From the NCBI RefSeq assembly GCF_009709575.1, contig NZ_WIXO01000001.1, positions 5,582,001 to 5,646,000 on the forward strand: a stretch of 64,000 nucleotides of DNA. Direction: 5' to 3'. This document shows positions 51,477 through 59,694 of the stretch, piece after piece. Source of the stretch: Streptomyces taklimakanensis (GTDB lineage Bacteria > Actinomycetota > Actinomycetes > Streptomycetales > Streptomycetaceae). Within the stretch, counting starts at the first letter, position 1. Each line of letters opens with the position of its first letter. The translations under genes were made by a program, and so were the position numbers. Under the pieces are notes generated by a model, which searched no databases, was not told where the DNA came from, and worked only from the letters and a program-made list of their open reading frames with translations.

Positions 51477-51515
51477 CCGTGTCGCCCCGCCCGGACACCG
51501 GGCGGGGCGACACGG
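51477..51515. terminator. Strong terminator after the MFS gene
   Basis: Bases 51477-51494 and 51498-51515 pair over 18 bp with the three-base loop ACA. It lies between the MFS stop and the convergent DeoR gene. Confidence 0.85.
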
Positions 51516-51627
51516 CGGCTCACGGGGGGAGCCGCCCGGCCGGGCCGGCGAAGGGGGACCCGCGGGGGCCGACCGTCTCGGTGGTCCGTGGCCTCCTCCC
51601 GCCCGCCGGCGCCCCGCGCCGGCCCGC

Positions 51628-52401
51628 TCACACCTTCCGCACGGTCACGCCGGCCGCGGCCAGCGCGTCGGTCTCGTCGTCGGGGGCGCCCTCCTCCGTC
51701 ACCACGGCGTCCAGCGCCGAGGCCGGTGCGACGAGGGCGAGCGCGGTGCGGGAGAACTTGGTCGCGTCGGCGACGGCGACGACCCGGCGGGCCGAGGCGA
51801 CCGCGGCGCGCTTGACCGCGGCGTCGGCCAGGTCGTACGCGGTCATGCCGTCGCCGGCGCTCAGCCCGCAACAGCCGAGGACGGCGGTGTCGAAGCGCAG
51901 CGCGGCCAGTGACGCCTCGGTCAGCGGGCCGGTCAGCGCCAGCTCCCCCGGACGCGGTTCCCCACCGGGCAGCAACAGCCTCGGTCCCGGGGTGTCGGCC
52001 AGCGCGTTGGCGGCGTGCAGGGACAGCGGTGTGACGGTCAGCCGCCGCCCCGCCAGGGCGCGGGCCACCTCCAGGCAGGTGGTGCCGCTGTCCAGGACGA
52101 CCGACTCGCCGTCGGCGATCAGCTCGGCGACCTCGGCCGCGATGCGCCGCTTGGCGTCCTGCCGCTCGTCGGCCCGCAGCGCGAACGGGGGCTCCTCGCC
52201 GCGCAGCAGCAGGCTGCTGGCCCCGCCCCGGTAGCGCTCCAGGACGCCCTGGCCGGCGAGGACGTCCAGATCGCGACGGATGGTCATCTCCGAGGCGCCG
52301 GTGAGCTCGGCCAACTCCGCCACGCTCAGCCGTCCGGCCCCGCGCACGGCGTCGGTGATGCGCCTCAGTCGCTCTGTGCTCGCCACGGAGGTATTGAACA
52401 C
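51628..52401 (-). CDS. DeoR/GlpR-family transcriptional regulator
   Basis: 257 residues. N-terminal HTH: GRLSVAELAELTGASEMTIR, then RDLDVLAGQGVLERYRGGAS, the classic DeoR pattern. The sugar-phosphate-sensing domain follows with VLDSGTTCLEVARAL and LGCCGLSAGDGMTAYDLADAAVKRA, which contains the lysine of the phosphate-binding site. It senses a phosphorylated sugar. It is divergent from an MFS transporter, so it probably controls uptake. The GTG start at 52401 lacks a ribosome site, and GTG at 52386 is an alternative. Confidence 0.9.
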   Translation of the reverse strand: MFNTSVASTERLRRITDAVRGAGRLSVAELAELTGASEMTIRRDLDVLAGQGVLERYRGGASSLLLRGEEPPFALRADERQDAKRRIAAEVAELIADGESVVLDSGTTCLEVARALAGRRLTVTPLSLHAANALADTPGPRLLLPGGEPRPGELALTGPLTEASLAALRFDTAVLGCCGLSAGDGMTAYDLADAAVKRAAVASARRVVAVADATKFSRTALALVAPASALDAVVTEEGAPDDETDALAAAGVTVRKV

Positions 52402-52459
52402 ATCGCATGTGCGAAATTCAACCTATCGAACATGGAAAGCGTTTGTTAGGTTCTGGCGC
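52399..52459. promoter_or_regulatory. Compact divergent promoter region of the DeoR and MFS genes
   Basis: Only 58 bases separate the start codons. CACAT (52399-52403) and ATGTG (52407-52411) form an inverted repeat that touches the DeoR start, and TTCAACCTATCGAA is a second candidate operator. No Shine-Dalgarno sequence is evident for either gene, suggesting leaderless or weakly initiated transcripts. The assignment is an inference from layout. Confidence 0.45.
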
Positions 52460-53677
52460 ATGGACAGAGCCCTGCGGCCCGCTCGACTGGTCACCTTCGT
52501 CTACTTCGCTCTCAACGGCTTCCTGATGGGCCTGTGGATCGTCCACATCCCGGCCGTGGAGGACCGGGCCGGGGTCGGGCACGCCGTGCTGGGGTGGCTG
52601 CTGCTCCTGCTCGGCGCCGGAGCCTTCGCGGGCATGCAGCTGACCGGACCGCTCGCCGACCGCTTCGGCGCCCGCAAGGTGGTGCCGGTGAGCGCGGCGC
52701 TGTGCAGCGCCGCGCTGGTCCTGCCCGGAGCGGCCGGAGACGTCTGGACGCTGGGTGCGGCCCTGCTGCTGTTCGGCTTCGGCAACGGCTGTCTGGACGT
52801 CGCCATGAACGCCCATGCCGTCCAGGTCGAACGCGGCTACCGGCGGCCCGTCATGTCCGCCTTCCACGCGGTGTTCTCGGTCGGCGGAGTGCTCGCCTCG
52901 CTCGTCGGGGCCCGTACGCTCAGCTGGGGCTGGAGCACGGTCGAGACCCTCGCCGGGGCGAGCGTGCTCGGGCTGCTCGTCGCCGTCCTCGCCGCCCCCG
53001 CGCTGCTGCCGCAGGAGTCCACCGGGGCGCCGCGGGAGTCCTCGGCGGGCGGCCGCGGCGCCCGCCGCGCGACGCCGGCGCGCATCTGGGCCCTGGCCGC
53101 CCTCGCGCTGATGCTGATGCTCTGCGAGGGCGTCGCCAACGACTGGAGCGCGCTGGCCATGCGGGACGTCCTGGGCGCGTCCGACGCCACCGCGGCTCTC
53201 GCCTACGGCGCCTTCGCCACCGCCATGACCGTCGGACGCCTGCTCGCCGATCCGGTGGCCGCGCGCTTCGGCCCGGTCGTCATCGTCCGCCACGGCGCCG
53301 TCCTGGCCGCCGCCGGTCTGACGGCGGTGGTGTTCTCCCCGGGGATCCCCCTGGCCCTGGTCGGTTGGACGCTCTTCGGCATCGGGCTGTCGGGGTGCGT
53401 CCCCCAGCTCTTCAGCGCCGCGGGCCACGCCGACCCGGAGGCCGCCGGTGCCAATGTCTCCCGGGTGGCCGGCCTCGGCTACCTCGGGATGCTCGCGGGG
53501 CCCGCCGTCATCGGGCCGCTCACCCGTCTCGTCCCGCTGAACCTCGCCTTCCTGCTGCCGGTGGCGTTGTGCGTGGTGGCCGCCTGCGCGGCCGGGACGC
53601 TGCGGACCGGATCCGGGGCGACCGGGGAGAGGCCCGCCGACGAGGGGATGCCCGTCCGCGAGCGGACCGTGTCCTGA
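52460..53677 (+). CDS. MFS transporter, probable sugar-type
   Basis: 405 residues with 12 membrane segments. Features are the opening VTFVYFALNGFLMGLWIVHI, the motif LTGPLADRFGARKVVPVSA after segment 2, FGFGNGCLDVAMNAHAVQVE in helix 4, and a central cytoplasmic linker with ESTGAPRESSAGG. The type resembles the YbjJ and FucP relatives, consistent with sugar or small-molecule transport. The divergent DeoR gene supports a sugar-phosphate-regulated role. The start ATG at 52460 has no clear ribosome site. Confidence 0.85.
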   Translation: MDRALRPARLVTFVYFALNGFLMGLWIVHIPAVEDRAGVGHAVLGWLLLLLGAGAFAGMQLTGPLADRFGARKVVPVSAALCSAALVLPGAAGDVWTLGAALLLFGFGNGCLDVAMNAHAVQVERGYRRPVMSAFHAVFSVGGVLASLVGARTLSWGWSTVETLAGASVLGLLVAVLAAPALLPQESTGAPRESSAGGRGARRATPARIWALAALALMLMLCEGVANDWSALAMRDVLGASDATAALAYGAFATAMTVGRLLADPVAARFGPVVIVRHGAVLAAAGLTAVVFSPGIPLALVGWTLFGIGLSGCVPQLFSAAGHADPEAAGANVSRVAGLGYLGMLAGPAVIGPLTRLVPLNLAFLLPVALCVVAACAAGTLRTGSGATGERPADEGMPVRERTVS

Positions 53678-53699
53678 GCCTGAAGGGGCCCGCCCGCCC

Positions 53700-53999
53700 T
53701 CAACGCGGGGCGGACGGAACCTCCCGGACCTCGGAGTCCGACGTGCCCAACTCCGCGTCCATGCGGAGCAGCCTGCGACGGTTCCGGGCGCCGTACCAGG
53801 CGACCCAGGCGAGGAAGGCCACCGAGAAGACGGCGAACCCGACTCCCTCCCCCGCGCCCGACGCCACCGCCGTCAGGGCGGTGATCGCGGCACAGAGGAG
53901 GAAGAGGACCAGCAGGGCCGCGCGGCGGTGTCGGGTGGCGCGCAGACGCCGCGCGACGAGGCCGCGCACGGCCTCGCGCTCCCGTGGGTCCCGGGGCAC
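53700..53999 (-). CDS. Small two-span membrane protein
   Basis: 99 residues from the GTG at 53999, chosen because AGGAG lies seven bases upstream. A TTG at 54014 would add five residues but has no ribosome site. A basic N terminus (REREAVRGLVARRLRATRHR) precedes two hydrophobic segments (ALLVLFLLCAAITALTAV and FAVFSVAFLAWVAWY), then an RNRRRLLR cluster and an acidic tail. It converges with the MFS gene over a 22-base gap. No assigned function. Confidence 0.65.
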   Translation of the reverse strand: MPRDPREREAVRGLVARRLRATRHRRAALLVLFLLCAAITALTAVASGAGEGVGFAVFSVAFLAWVAWYGARNRRRLLRMDAELGTSDSEVREVPSAPR

Positions 54000-54337
54000 C
54001 TCACCTCTCCTCAACCTGCGGTCCAGCGAACGAACGTGTTTCCCCGCAGACGCCCACCGCGGCGCACCGTGGCCGCCACCCTGGCCGCGGTGGCGTCCCC
54101 GGCCGTCCCGGACTGCCTGACGCTCTGGCCCGAGCGCTTCGAGACGCTCTCGCCGAGCGAGGCGCGCGCCGCGGCCGTCCGGAAGGGAAGGAGATGGGAG
54201 CGGGCGGCGTCGACTGCCGTGCGCGCGGGCGTGCGGCCCTCACCGTGGACGGCGACTCCAGCCGGCTCCCCGCCTGCCGGACGCCGCCAAGGGGGACGGG
54301 TCCCGCCGTCCCCGGCCTCCCCGGGGCCGGGAGTGAG
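54000..54337. other. Intergenic stretch, no convincing gene
   Basis: 338 bases between two minus-strand genes. It must include the promoter of the two-span membrane protein. A plus-strand frame (about 54069-54347, 92 residues) exists but has no ribosome site or recognisable fold and is probably spurious. Confidence 0.5.
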
Positions 54338-54562
54338 CTACGGCTGACGTCGGTGGGAACCGGGGTCGATGATCTCGTCCAGGGCCGCACGGACGGCCGA
54401 GAAGGCGGCGCGGTCCACGTCGGCCGCCCGGACACCGCCGTCGGTCCCGCTCCCGCCGTCGTCCCCGGCCCGTTCCCCGGCCGCGGCCTCGCGTTCCGCG
54501 GCCCAGTCGCGCGCGACCCTGATACGGCGGAGCAACTCGTCTGCGTCCACGACATCGGTCAT
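54338..54562 (-). CDS. Small hypothetical acidic protein
   Basis: 74 residues. The first part VDADELLRRIRVARDWAAER is an amphipathic helix, followed by a Gly/Asp-rich linker and AAFSAVRAALDEIIDPGSHR. Streptomyces proteins with this layout are familiar to me, but no function is known. The ATG at 54562 has only a weak ribosome site, and no cysteine or membrane segment is present. It lies 125 bases from the start of the small gap before the RNA-ligase-like gene. Confidence 0.58.
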   Translation of the reverse strand: MTDVVDADELLRRIRVARDWAAEREAAAGERAGDDGGSGTDGGVRAADVDRAAFSAVRAALDEIIDPGSHRRQP

Positions 54563-54687
54563 GGGAGACCCCTACCCACGGACACCGCACGACAGGCGTC
54601 CCGTCCGTCCCGAGGTGGCGTCGGAGGACTCCGAGGGGCCGGGGCGGTCGGGGCGGTCCGTCGTGCGGCGGCGCGCGGCAGGCTGCC

Positions 54688-55221
54688 TCAGCGCGGTGTG
54701 AGGATCTCGACGGCGCGGGTGACGGTGTCGTAGCTGCGGGCACCGGTGAACCGGCCCCGCGGTCCCCCACCCGGCGGAACGGGCAGCAGCAGCTCGTCGG
54801 GCGCCTCCCACACCGGTCGACGGCTGCGACCCAGGGTGATGTGCGGGATCCAGCGCCCCGGCGCGTGCAGCGGGTTCGACGGGCCGGCCCCCGGGGAGCT
54901 CTCCAGCGCCCGCCATACCGATCGGTGCACGCGCAGCAGTTCGGGGGTGGGACGCACCGCCCAGGCCAGTACGCGCACGCGCCCGCCGAACCGCAGCAGC
55001 CCCTCCAGACGGAACGGCACCGGCAGCGCGGTCAGCGCGTCCTCCACCCGCTCCCGCGCGGCGGCCGGGAGCGTCTCCACCGTGGCCAGGGTGAGGTGGG
55101 GCCGGTTCGTCGGGTGGGGGTGCCCGGCCTGACTCGGCAGCCCGGCCGCGGCCAGGTGTCGCCACGCCTCCCGCACGGCCCGGTCGGCCGTGTCGTCGAG
55201 CAGCAACTCCACGGTGCGCAC
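54688..55221 (-). CDS. 2'-5' RNA ligase-like (LigT/2H phosphoesterase) protein
   Basis: 177 residues from GTG 55221. Two HxT-type motifs, RPHLTLATV (near residue 41) and WIPHITLGRS (near 126), are the hallmark of the 2H phosphoesterase superfamily, which acts on 2',3'-cyclic or 2'-5' phosphodiester bonds. The substrate could be RNA or a nucleotide. A GTG at 55263 overlaps the stop of the CBS gene as GTGA and is in frame, so translation may begin there (14 residues more) by coupling. Both genes are likely one operon. Confidence 0.85.
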   Translation of the reverse strand: MRTVELLLDDTADRAVREAWRHLAAAGLPSQAGHPHPTNRPHLTLATVETLPAAARERVEDALTALPVPFRLEGLLRFGGRVRVLAWAVRPTPELLRVHRSVWRALESSPGAGPSNPLHAPGRWIPHITLGRSRRPVWEAPDELLLPVPPGGGPRGRFTGARSYDTVTRAVEILTPR

Positions 55222-55259
55222 ACCCGCCAGCGTACGGCCGTGCGGGGAGGGGTGGGCGA

Positions 55260-55691
55260 TCACGGTCCGGGCGGCTCCCGCAGCACCGTCCGGGCCACCG
55301 GGCCGAGCAGGTCGCCCATGCGTCGCAGGACGTCCAGGAGCAGGTCGTCGACGCTCAGTACGCCCACGACGCGTCCGCGTCCGTCCAGTACGGGCAGCCG
55401 CCGCACGCCGGAGTCGTGGAACGCGCGGTAGGCGGTGGTGACGTCCTCGGCCGTTCCCACCGCCACCACGGGCGACGTCATCAGCTCCGACACCGGGGTG
55501 TCGGGGGAGGCGTCCCCGGCCAGGCACCGCACCACCAGATCGCGGTCGGTGACGATCCCGCGCAGTTCGCCGTCCGCCACGACCAGCAGGCAGCCGATCT
55601 CCCCCGAGCGCATGCGGAGCGCGGCCTGCCGGGCGGTGGTGTCCGGTGTCACCGCCTCCGGGGGAGAGACCATGTGCTCGCGTACCCTCAT
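55260..55691 (-). CDS. Two-CBS-domain protein
   Basis: 143 residues with two CBS domains in tandem (about 1-60 and 68-128): MRVREHMVSPPEAVTPDTTA, then CLLVVADGELRGIVTDRDLV for the first, and VSELMTSPVVAVGTAEDVTT, then RLPVLDGRGRVVGVLSVDDL for the second. Such Bateman modules bind adenosyl nucleotides and regulate partner proteins. It is followed by the RNA-ligase-like gene with a possible four-base overlap. Confidence 0.9.
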   Translation of the reverse strand: MRVREHMVSPPEAVTPDTTARQAALRMRSGEIGCLLVVADGELRGIVTDRDLVVRCLAGDASPDTPVSELMTSPVVAVGTAEDVTTAYRAFHDSGVRRLPVLDGRGRVVGVLSVDDLLLDVLRRMGDLLGPVARTVLREPPGP

Positions 55692-55907
55692 GCCGTCCGC
55701 CCTTCGTGTCGGACCACCTCCGGCGGCCGTCCGCGGTGTGTCGCCGAGGCCCGGGCCACCGGTCCCGTGGTCGGCCGTTCGATTCTCGCCTCCGCCGCGC
55801 GGGCCCGCATCCGTGGACGTCCGAACGCCGCCCCGGGCCGCCCCGGGCCGTGGTGCGCGCGGTCGGTGGGCACGCATGGAACCGGACCGTCGAAGCATCC
55901 GGAGGTC

Positions 55908-56900
55908 ATGGAGTGCGTGATTTACGGGGAAGGGACCGACCGGGTCCGACAGGTCGACTGCGGCGAGCCCGCCGGGGCAGGCCGGACGGTGTCGAAGCAT
56001 CTGCGGGAGCTGGACGAGGGGGAGTTCGCGTGGGTCCGCCTGGACTCGCCCACCGAGCGCGAACTGGCCGATCTCACCGAGGAGATGGGACTGCACCCGC
56101 TGGCGGTGGAGGACGCGGTGCAGGCCCACGAGAGCCCCAAGGGCGAACGGTACGGCGACGTGCTGGCGGTGGCGCTGCGGACGCTGTGGTACATCGAGAG
56201 CGCCTCGGAGGTGGAGACGGGGGAGGTGATGGTCTTCCTCGGACCGCGTTTCGCCCTCACCGTCCGGCACGGGTGGGCGGACCCCACCACCGAGGCCGCC
56301 CGCAGGCTCGCCGCCGACCCGGAGAGGTCGTCCTTCGGTCCCGCCGCGGTGCTGCACGCCGTCCTCGACGTGGTGGTGGACTCCTACACCGACGCGGCCG
56401 CCAAGGTGCGCACGGACCTGACCGATCTGGAACGGTGCGTCTTCTCCTCCTCGCGCGACGACGTCACCGAGCAGATCTACACCCTCAAGCGGGAGGTGTT
56501 GGAGTTCCGCGACGCGGTCCGCCCCCTGGTACCGGTGGTGCGCGAGTTCGTCACCGGCTCCCGCTCCCTGTGGCCGCACGACGCGCTGCCGTACTTCCGC
56601 GACGTGGTGGACCACCTGCACCGTGCCGACGCCGAGGTCCGGTCCCTGGACGAGCTGCTCAACTCCGTGCTGGACGCCCATCTGGCCCGGGTGGGCACCT
56701 GGCAGAACGACGACATGCGCCGCATCTCGGCGTGGGCCGCGATCTTCGCCGTGCCCACCGTGTTCACCGGTCTGTACGGGATGAACTTCCGGCACATGCC
56801 CGAACTCCACTGGTCCTTCGGCTATCCGCTGGCGGTCGGGGTGATGGTGACGGCCTCGGCCCTGCTCTACCGTTCCTTCCGCCGCAACGGGTGGCTGTGA
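55908..56900 (+). CDS. corA: CorA-family magnesium/cobalt transporter
   Basis: 330 residues. The long N-terminal cytoplasmic domain is alpha/beta, with HPLAVEDAVQAHESPKGERYGDVLAV at about residues 63-88 (quoted: PLAVEDAVQ, KGERYGDV). Two C-terminal membrane segments are present, with the selectivity motif YGMNF (GMN) near residue 290, followed by MPELHW, the family loop. It forms a pentamer importing Mg2+. GGAGG lies just before the ATG at 55908. Divergent CBS gene 217 bases away. Confidence 0.94.
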   Translation: MECVIYGEGTDRVRQVDCGEPAGAGRTVSKHLRELDEGEFAWVRLDSPTERELADLTEEMGLHPLAVEDAVQAHESPKGERYGDVLAVALRTLWYIESASEVETGEVMVFLGPRFALTVRHGWADPTTEAARRLAADPERSSFGPAAVLHAVLDVVVDSYTDAAAKVRTDLTDLERCVFSSSRDDVTEQIYTLKREVLEFRDAVRPLVPVVREFVTGSRSLWPHDALPYFRDVVDHLHRADAEVRSLDELLNSVLDAHLARVGTWQNDDMRRISAWAAIFAVPTVFTGLYGMNFRHMPELHWSFGYPLAVGVMVTASALLYRSFRRNGWL

Positions 56901-57055
56901 GCGCCCGGAGCGGTGACCGGTGCGGAAAGCCGCCCCGAAGGAGGGGGGTTGACGGCTGTTCGGCGGCTTGTGTCCGGAAAAGGGTGATGCGGGGTTTCCG
57001 GGGGGAGTACGAGGCAACGCGGAAGGGGACCGGCTGTCCCTTCCGAGGAGTTCCT

Positions 57056-57295
57056 GTGGCTGTCACCGCCTTCGTGATACCCCCCCTGCTGCTGTGCGCC
57101 ATGCTCGCCCTGGAGTGGTACGAGGAACGCATGCTGGGAGCCTCCGCCGGCGACGACGAGGCCGCCCCGGCCCGTCACGCGGCGCGTGAGCGCCATCTGC
57201 GGGCCGTGCCGGACCTGCCGGAGGCGGCGCCGTCCGGGCCCGTCCGGCGGGACGGCGCCACCGGCGACCGGGACGCCGCCCGCCGCGCGGCCTGA
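57056..57295 (+). CDS. Small single-span membrane protein
   Basis: 79 residues from GTG 57056, with CGAGGAG five bases upstream. One hydrophobic segment (VTAFVIPPLLLCAMLALEWY) is followed by a charged hydrophilic tail with EERMLGASAGDDE and PEAAPSGPVRRDGATGD. The layout of one N-terminal helix and a disordered cytoplasmic tail is common for uncharacterised Streptomyces proteins. It follows CorA by 155 bases on the same strand. Confidence 0.6.
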   Translation: MAVTAFVIPPLLLCAMLALEWYEERMLGASAGDDEAAPARHAARERHLRAVPDLPEAAPSGPVRRDGATGDRDAARRAA

Positions 57296-57488
57296 TGCGC
57301 GGCGCGGTGCCACGCGGTGTGCCGGCACGACGAACACCGGCGTGTCCACGGATCGTGGCCGGGGTGGCGCGGGTCACGTAATGGCATGGGCATGACCATC
57401 CCCGGGTACCGGGCGCCTGTACCCACGTGACGAACCGTGACCCGCGGGGCCGGAGCCGACGCGGTCGCGGCCGAGGAGAGGACGGACG

Positions 57489-57728
57489 ATGAGCGGCGAT
57501 CCCCGGTACAACGGCCGAGCCCTCGACCCCGGCGAACTGCGCGAGCGGATCGAGGGCACCCGGGGCCGGTCGACCGTGGACGTGGAGGGACCGGCGCGGC
57601 GAGCGGGAGCCGGGACCGGGCGCCGCGCGGCTCCCGGCCCGGTGACACGCGGCCGTGTCGTCCTGCTCGTGACGGCCGCGGTGGCGGTGGTGGTCGCGGT
57701 CGCCGCCCGGAACGGCAGGCGCCGCTGA
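57489..57728 (+). CDS. Small membrane protein with C-terminal helix
   Basis: 79 residues. The hydrophilic, probably disordered first 50 residues (DPRYNGRALDPGELRERIEG) precede a single C-terminal helix, RGRVVLLVTAAVAVVVAVAA, and a basic end RNGRRR, an arrangement of a tail-anchored protein. GAGGAGAGGAC just before the ATG is a good ribosome site. No family recognised. Confidence 0.62.
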   Translation: MSGDPRYNGRALDPGELRERIEGTRGRSTVDVEGPARRAGAGTGRRAAPGPVTRGRVVLLVTAAVAVVVAVAARNGRRR

Positions 57729-57808
57729 ACGGCGGCCCACGGGGACGGACCCACCCGCGCGGACCCCGTACGCGCATGAGGCCGGGCGCCTCGGGCACGC
57801 GACGAGTC

Positions 57809-58219
57809 ATGAGAGCGTTGAAGAGGTGGGGGCGGAAGGCCGGACACCCCAAGCGTGCGCTGTTGGCCAGGGTCCTGCCCCGGGAGCCGGCGGAGCTGTC
57901 GGATGCCCTGCGGCGCGAGTGTGACGACCACCTCGTGGTGCTCGGGCACAGCCGTGTGGTCGCCCCCAACGCCTACGAGGTCGAACTCCCCACCGCGGTG
58001 TACGAGAAGCTGGCCCGGCGCGGTCGTCGAGTGGGTCAGGACCTGGCCGACACCCTGGCCCGCCACGGCGAGAACAGGAAGTACGAGTGGGCCGGGCCCC
58101 TCGCCGTCCGTGTCACCACCGGCGAGGACCTGCCCGACGGGCACTACCGCGTGACCAGCAGTGCCACGCCCAACGTCCGCGTCGGCGCCTTCGCCGACCA
58201 CGGCGAGCCCGACTCCTGA
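57809..58219 (+). CDS. Stand-alone DUF3662 domain protein (FhaA N-terminal type)
   Basis: 136 residues from ATG 57809, with an in-frame ATG at 57776 as alternative. The domain reads ELSDALRRECDDHLVVLGHS, RVVAPNAYEVELPTAVYEKL, then DLADTLARHGENRKYEWAGP and LAVRVTTGEDLPDGHYRV. This DUF3662 unit normally forms the N terminus of FhaA, which carries an FHA domain after it. Here it ends immediately after the unit, without FHA, so it may compete with or assist the FhaA partners. Confidence 0.82.
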   Translation: MRALKRWGRKAGHPKRALLARVLPREPAELSDALRRECDDHLVVLGHSRVVAPNAYEVELPTAVYEKLARRGRRVGQDLADTLARHGENRKYEWAGPLAVRVTTGEDLPDGHYRVTSSATPNVRVGAFADHGEPDS

Positions 58220-58336
58220 TCCCGGCCCCGGCCCGACATCCGACCCCGACCGCCCGGAACGGTCCGACCGCCTTCGGAACGACCGCCCCCGCGAGGGGAG
58301 CGTGGCCCCGAGGCGATGGGCGCGCCCCGGACGTCG

Positions 58337-59116
58337 TCAGGAGTCCCGAGGGGTGACCGACAGGAACGGGGTGCGTCGCGGCCCCCGGTACAGCAGCGCC
58401 TCCCAACCGCGCTCCTCCAGGAGTCGCGCGCAGGCCCGCAGCCGCTCTCCGGCTTCCCGGCGGGCCTCCGAGACCGATGGACCCAACCACTCGACACGGA
58501 CCGAGCCGGGCTCCTCGGAGGGCGACACGCGGTAGCCCGTTCGTGTGCGGCGACCGTCCCCGCCCACCGCCGACGGCGGTACGCCGGCGGCCTCCAGGGC
58601 CAGGGAGACGGCCCGCACCGCGCGCGTCCGCTCCCACGGAGCGGGGACGGCCGTGCCGTCCCCGCCGCCCGGCGCGCCGCCCGTGACGCGGCGGATCTCC
58701 AGCACCCCCGCCCAGGCGCGGGCCGCGGCGGCGCGCCGCCGCGGCCCCTCGGCCGGCTCGGGGCCGTCGCCGGTCGCCGCGTCGAACCCGCCGCCGCCCG
58801 GCGCGGGCGGACCGGACGGACCCGGAGCATCGGACGGTGTGGGCGGAGCCGGGGCGACGGAGCCCGGCGACGGCCCCGGACCCGCCTCGCCGGAGGGCCG
58901 CTCGAGCGGCTGCTCCCGCAGCCGCTCGCGCACCGCCAGCCCCGCGCCGTTCAGATAGTGCCGGCGGACCCGGCCGTACTCCACGGCCAGCCCCTTGGCC
59001 CGCAGCGCCGCGCACACCGCCGGGGACGCCGAGAGCTCCCCGGTGACCGGATCGGACGACAGGACCGCCCGGCGCTGTGCGACGGTGAGTTCCGCCGCCG
59101 TTCCCCGTGCCGTCAA
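58337..59116 (-). CDS. Hypothetical protein with long Pro/Gly linker
   Basis: 259 residues from TTG 59116, which follows GGGAGG by five bases. An upstream frame is open to 59254 but lacks a ribosome site. The first 70 residues (AELTVAQRRAVLSSDPVTGE, then SPAVCAALRAKGLAVEYGRV) look like a small HTH-like fold. A 60-residue Pro/Gly/Ser linker follows, then a helical region (RRRAAAARAWAGVLEIRRV) and a mixed fold near the end with YRVSPSEEPGSVRVEWLGPS and a repeated arginine helix. The family is not recognised, and the function is unknown. Confidence 0.62.
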   Translation of the reverse strand: MTARGTAAELTVAQRRAVLSSDPVTGELSASPAVCAALRAKGLAVEYGRVRRHYLNGAGLAVRERLREQPLERPSGEAGPGPSPGSVAPAPPTPSDAPGPSGPPAPGGGGFDAATGDGPEPAEGPRRRAAAARAWAGVLEIRRVTGGAPGGGDGTAVPAPWERTRAVRAVSLALEAAGVPPSAVGGDGRRTRTGYRVSPSEEPGSVRVEWLGPSVSEARREAGERLRACARLLEERGWEALLYRGPRRTPFLSVTPRDS

Positions 59117-59201
59117 CCGCCACCTCCCGACCGTCTCCCGCCCCGGACCTCGGGGCACACCGACCAGTACCGACCAGTATCGGGGCCCCGTGACGGACTG
59201 T

Positions 59202-59573
59202 TCAGGACGGACTGCTCGCCCCGGAGCCCGGCACCAGCTCGGGGTGCGCGTCACGGAGCCGGTCGGGCGCCGCCTGCCGCCAGGAGTCGACGAGGACGTC
59301 GCGCAGCTCCGCCAGGTCCTCCAGGGCGGCCAGCCGTACCCGTACCCACGCCGAACCCGCCTCGTGCGGAGGGACCCAGAACTTCTCCGGCTCGGCCGCG
59401 ATCAACTCCTCGCGCTCGTACCGGGGGCAGCGCACCGCGATGGAGGTCTCGTCGTCGGGCACGGTGACGTACATCTTTCCGGCCACCCGGAAGGTGGGCA
59501 TGTTCCAGGCCTCCTTCTCCGCGGACTCGGGAAGGGACAGTGCGATGCGGCGGACGTCGTCGGCGTCGATCAT
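59202..59573 (-). CDS. MmcQ/YjbR-family protein
   Basis: 123 residues, entirely the MmcQ/YjbR fold: DVRRIALSLPESAEKEAWNM, then PTFRVAGKMYVTVPDDETSI, then VRCPRYEREELIAAEPEKFW and SAWVRVRLAALEDLAELRDVL (quoted as VRLAALEDLAELRDVL). The family is a double-wing DNA-binding-like protein of unknown role. The ATG at 59573 fits the domain start. It is 85 bases from the previous minus-strand gene. Confidence 0.88.
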   Translation of the reverse strand: MIDADDVRRIALSLPESAEKEAWNMPTFRVAGKMYVTVPDDETSIAVRCPRYEREELIAAEPEKFWVPPHEAGSAWVRVRLAALEDLAELRDVLVDSWRQAAPDRLRDAHPELVPGSGASSPS

Positions 59574-59694
59574 GCCACCACCGTAGCCGGCGGACGGGCG
59601 TTCGGAGGGAGAACGTGGGACGGGGCCCGGAGGGGAACCGGACGACGCGGGCCGCCCGGCACGGGCCGGCGGTCGGCGGTCCGCGGACGGCGAA

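Noticed and set aside
54069..54347. Plus-strand frame of 92 codons
   Set aside because: No ribosome site, no recognisable fold and an arginine/proline-rich second half.
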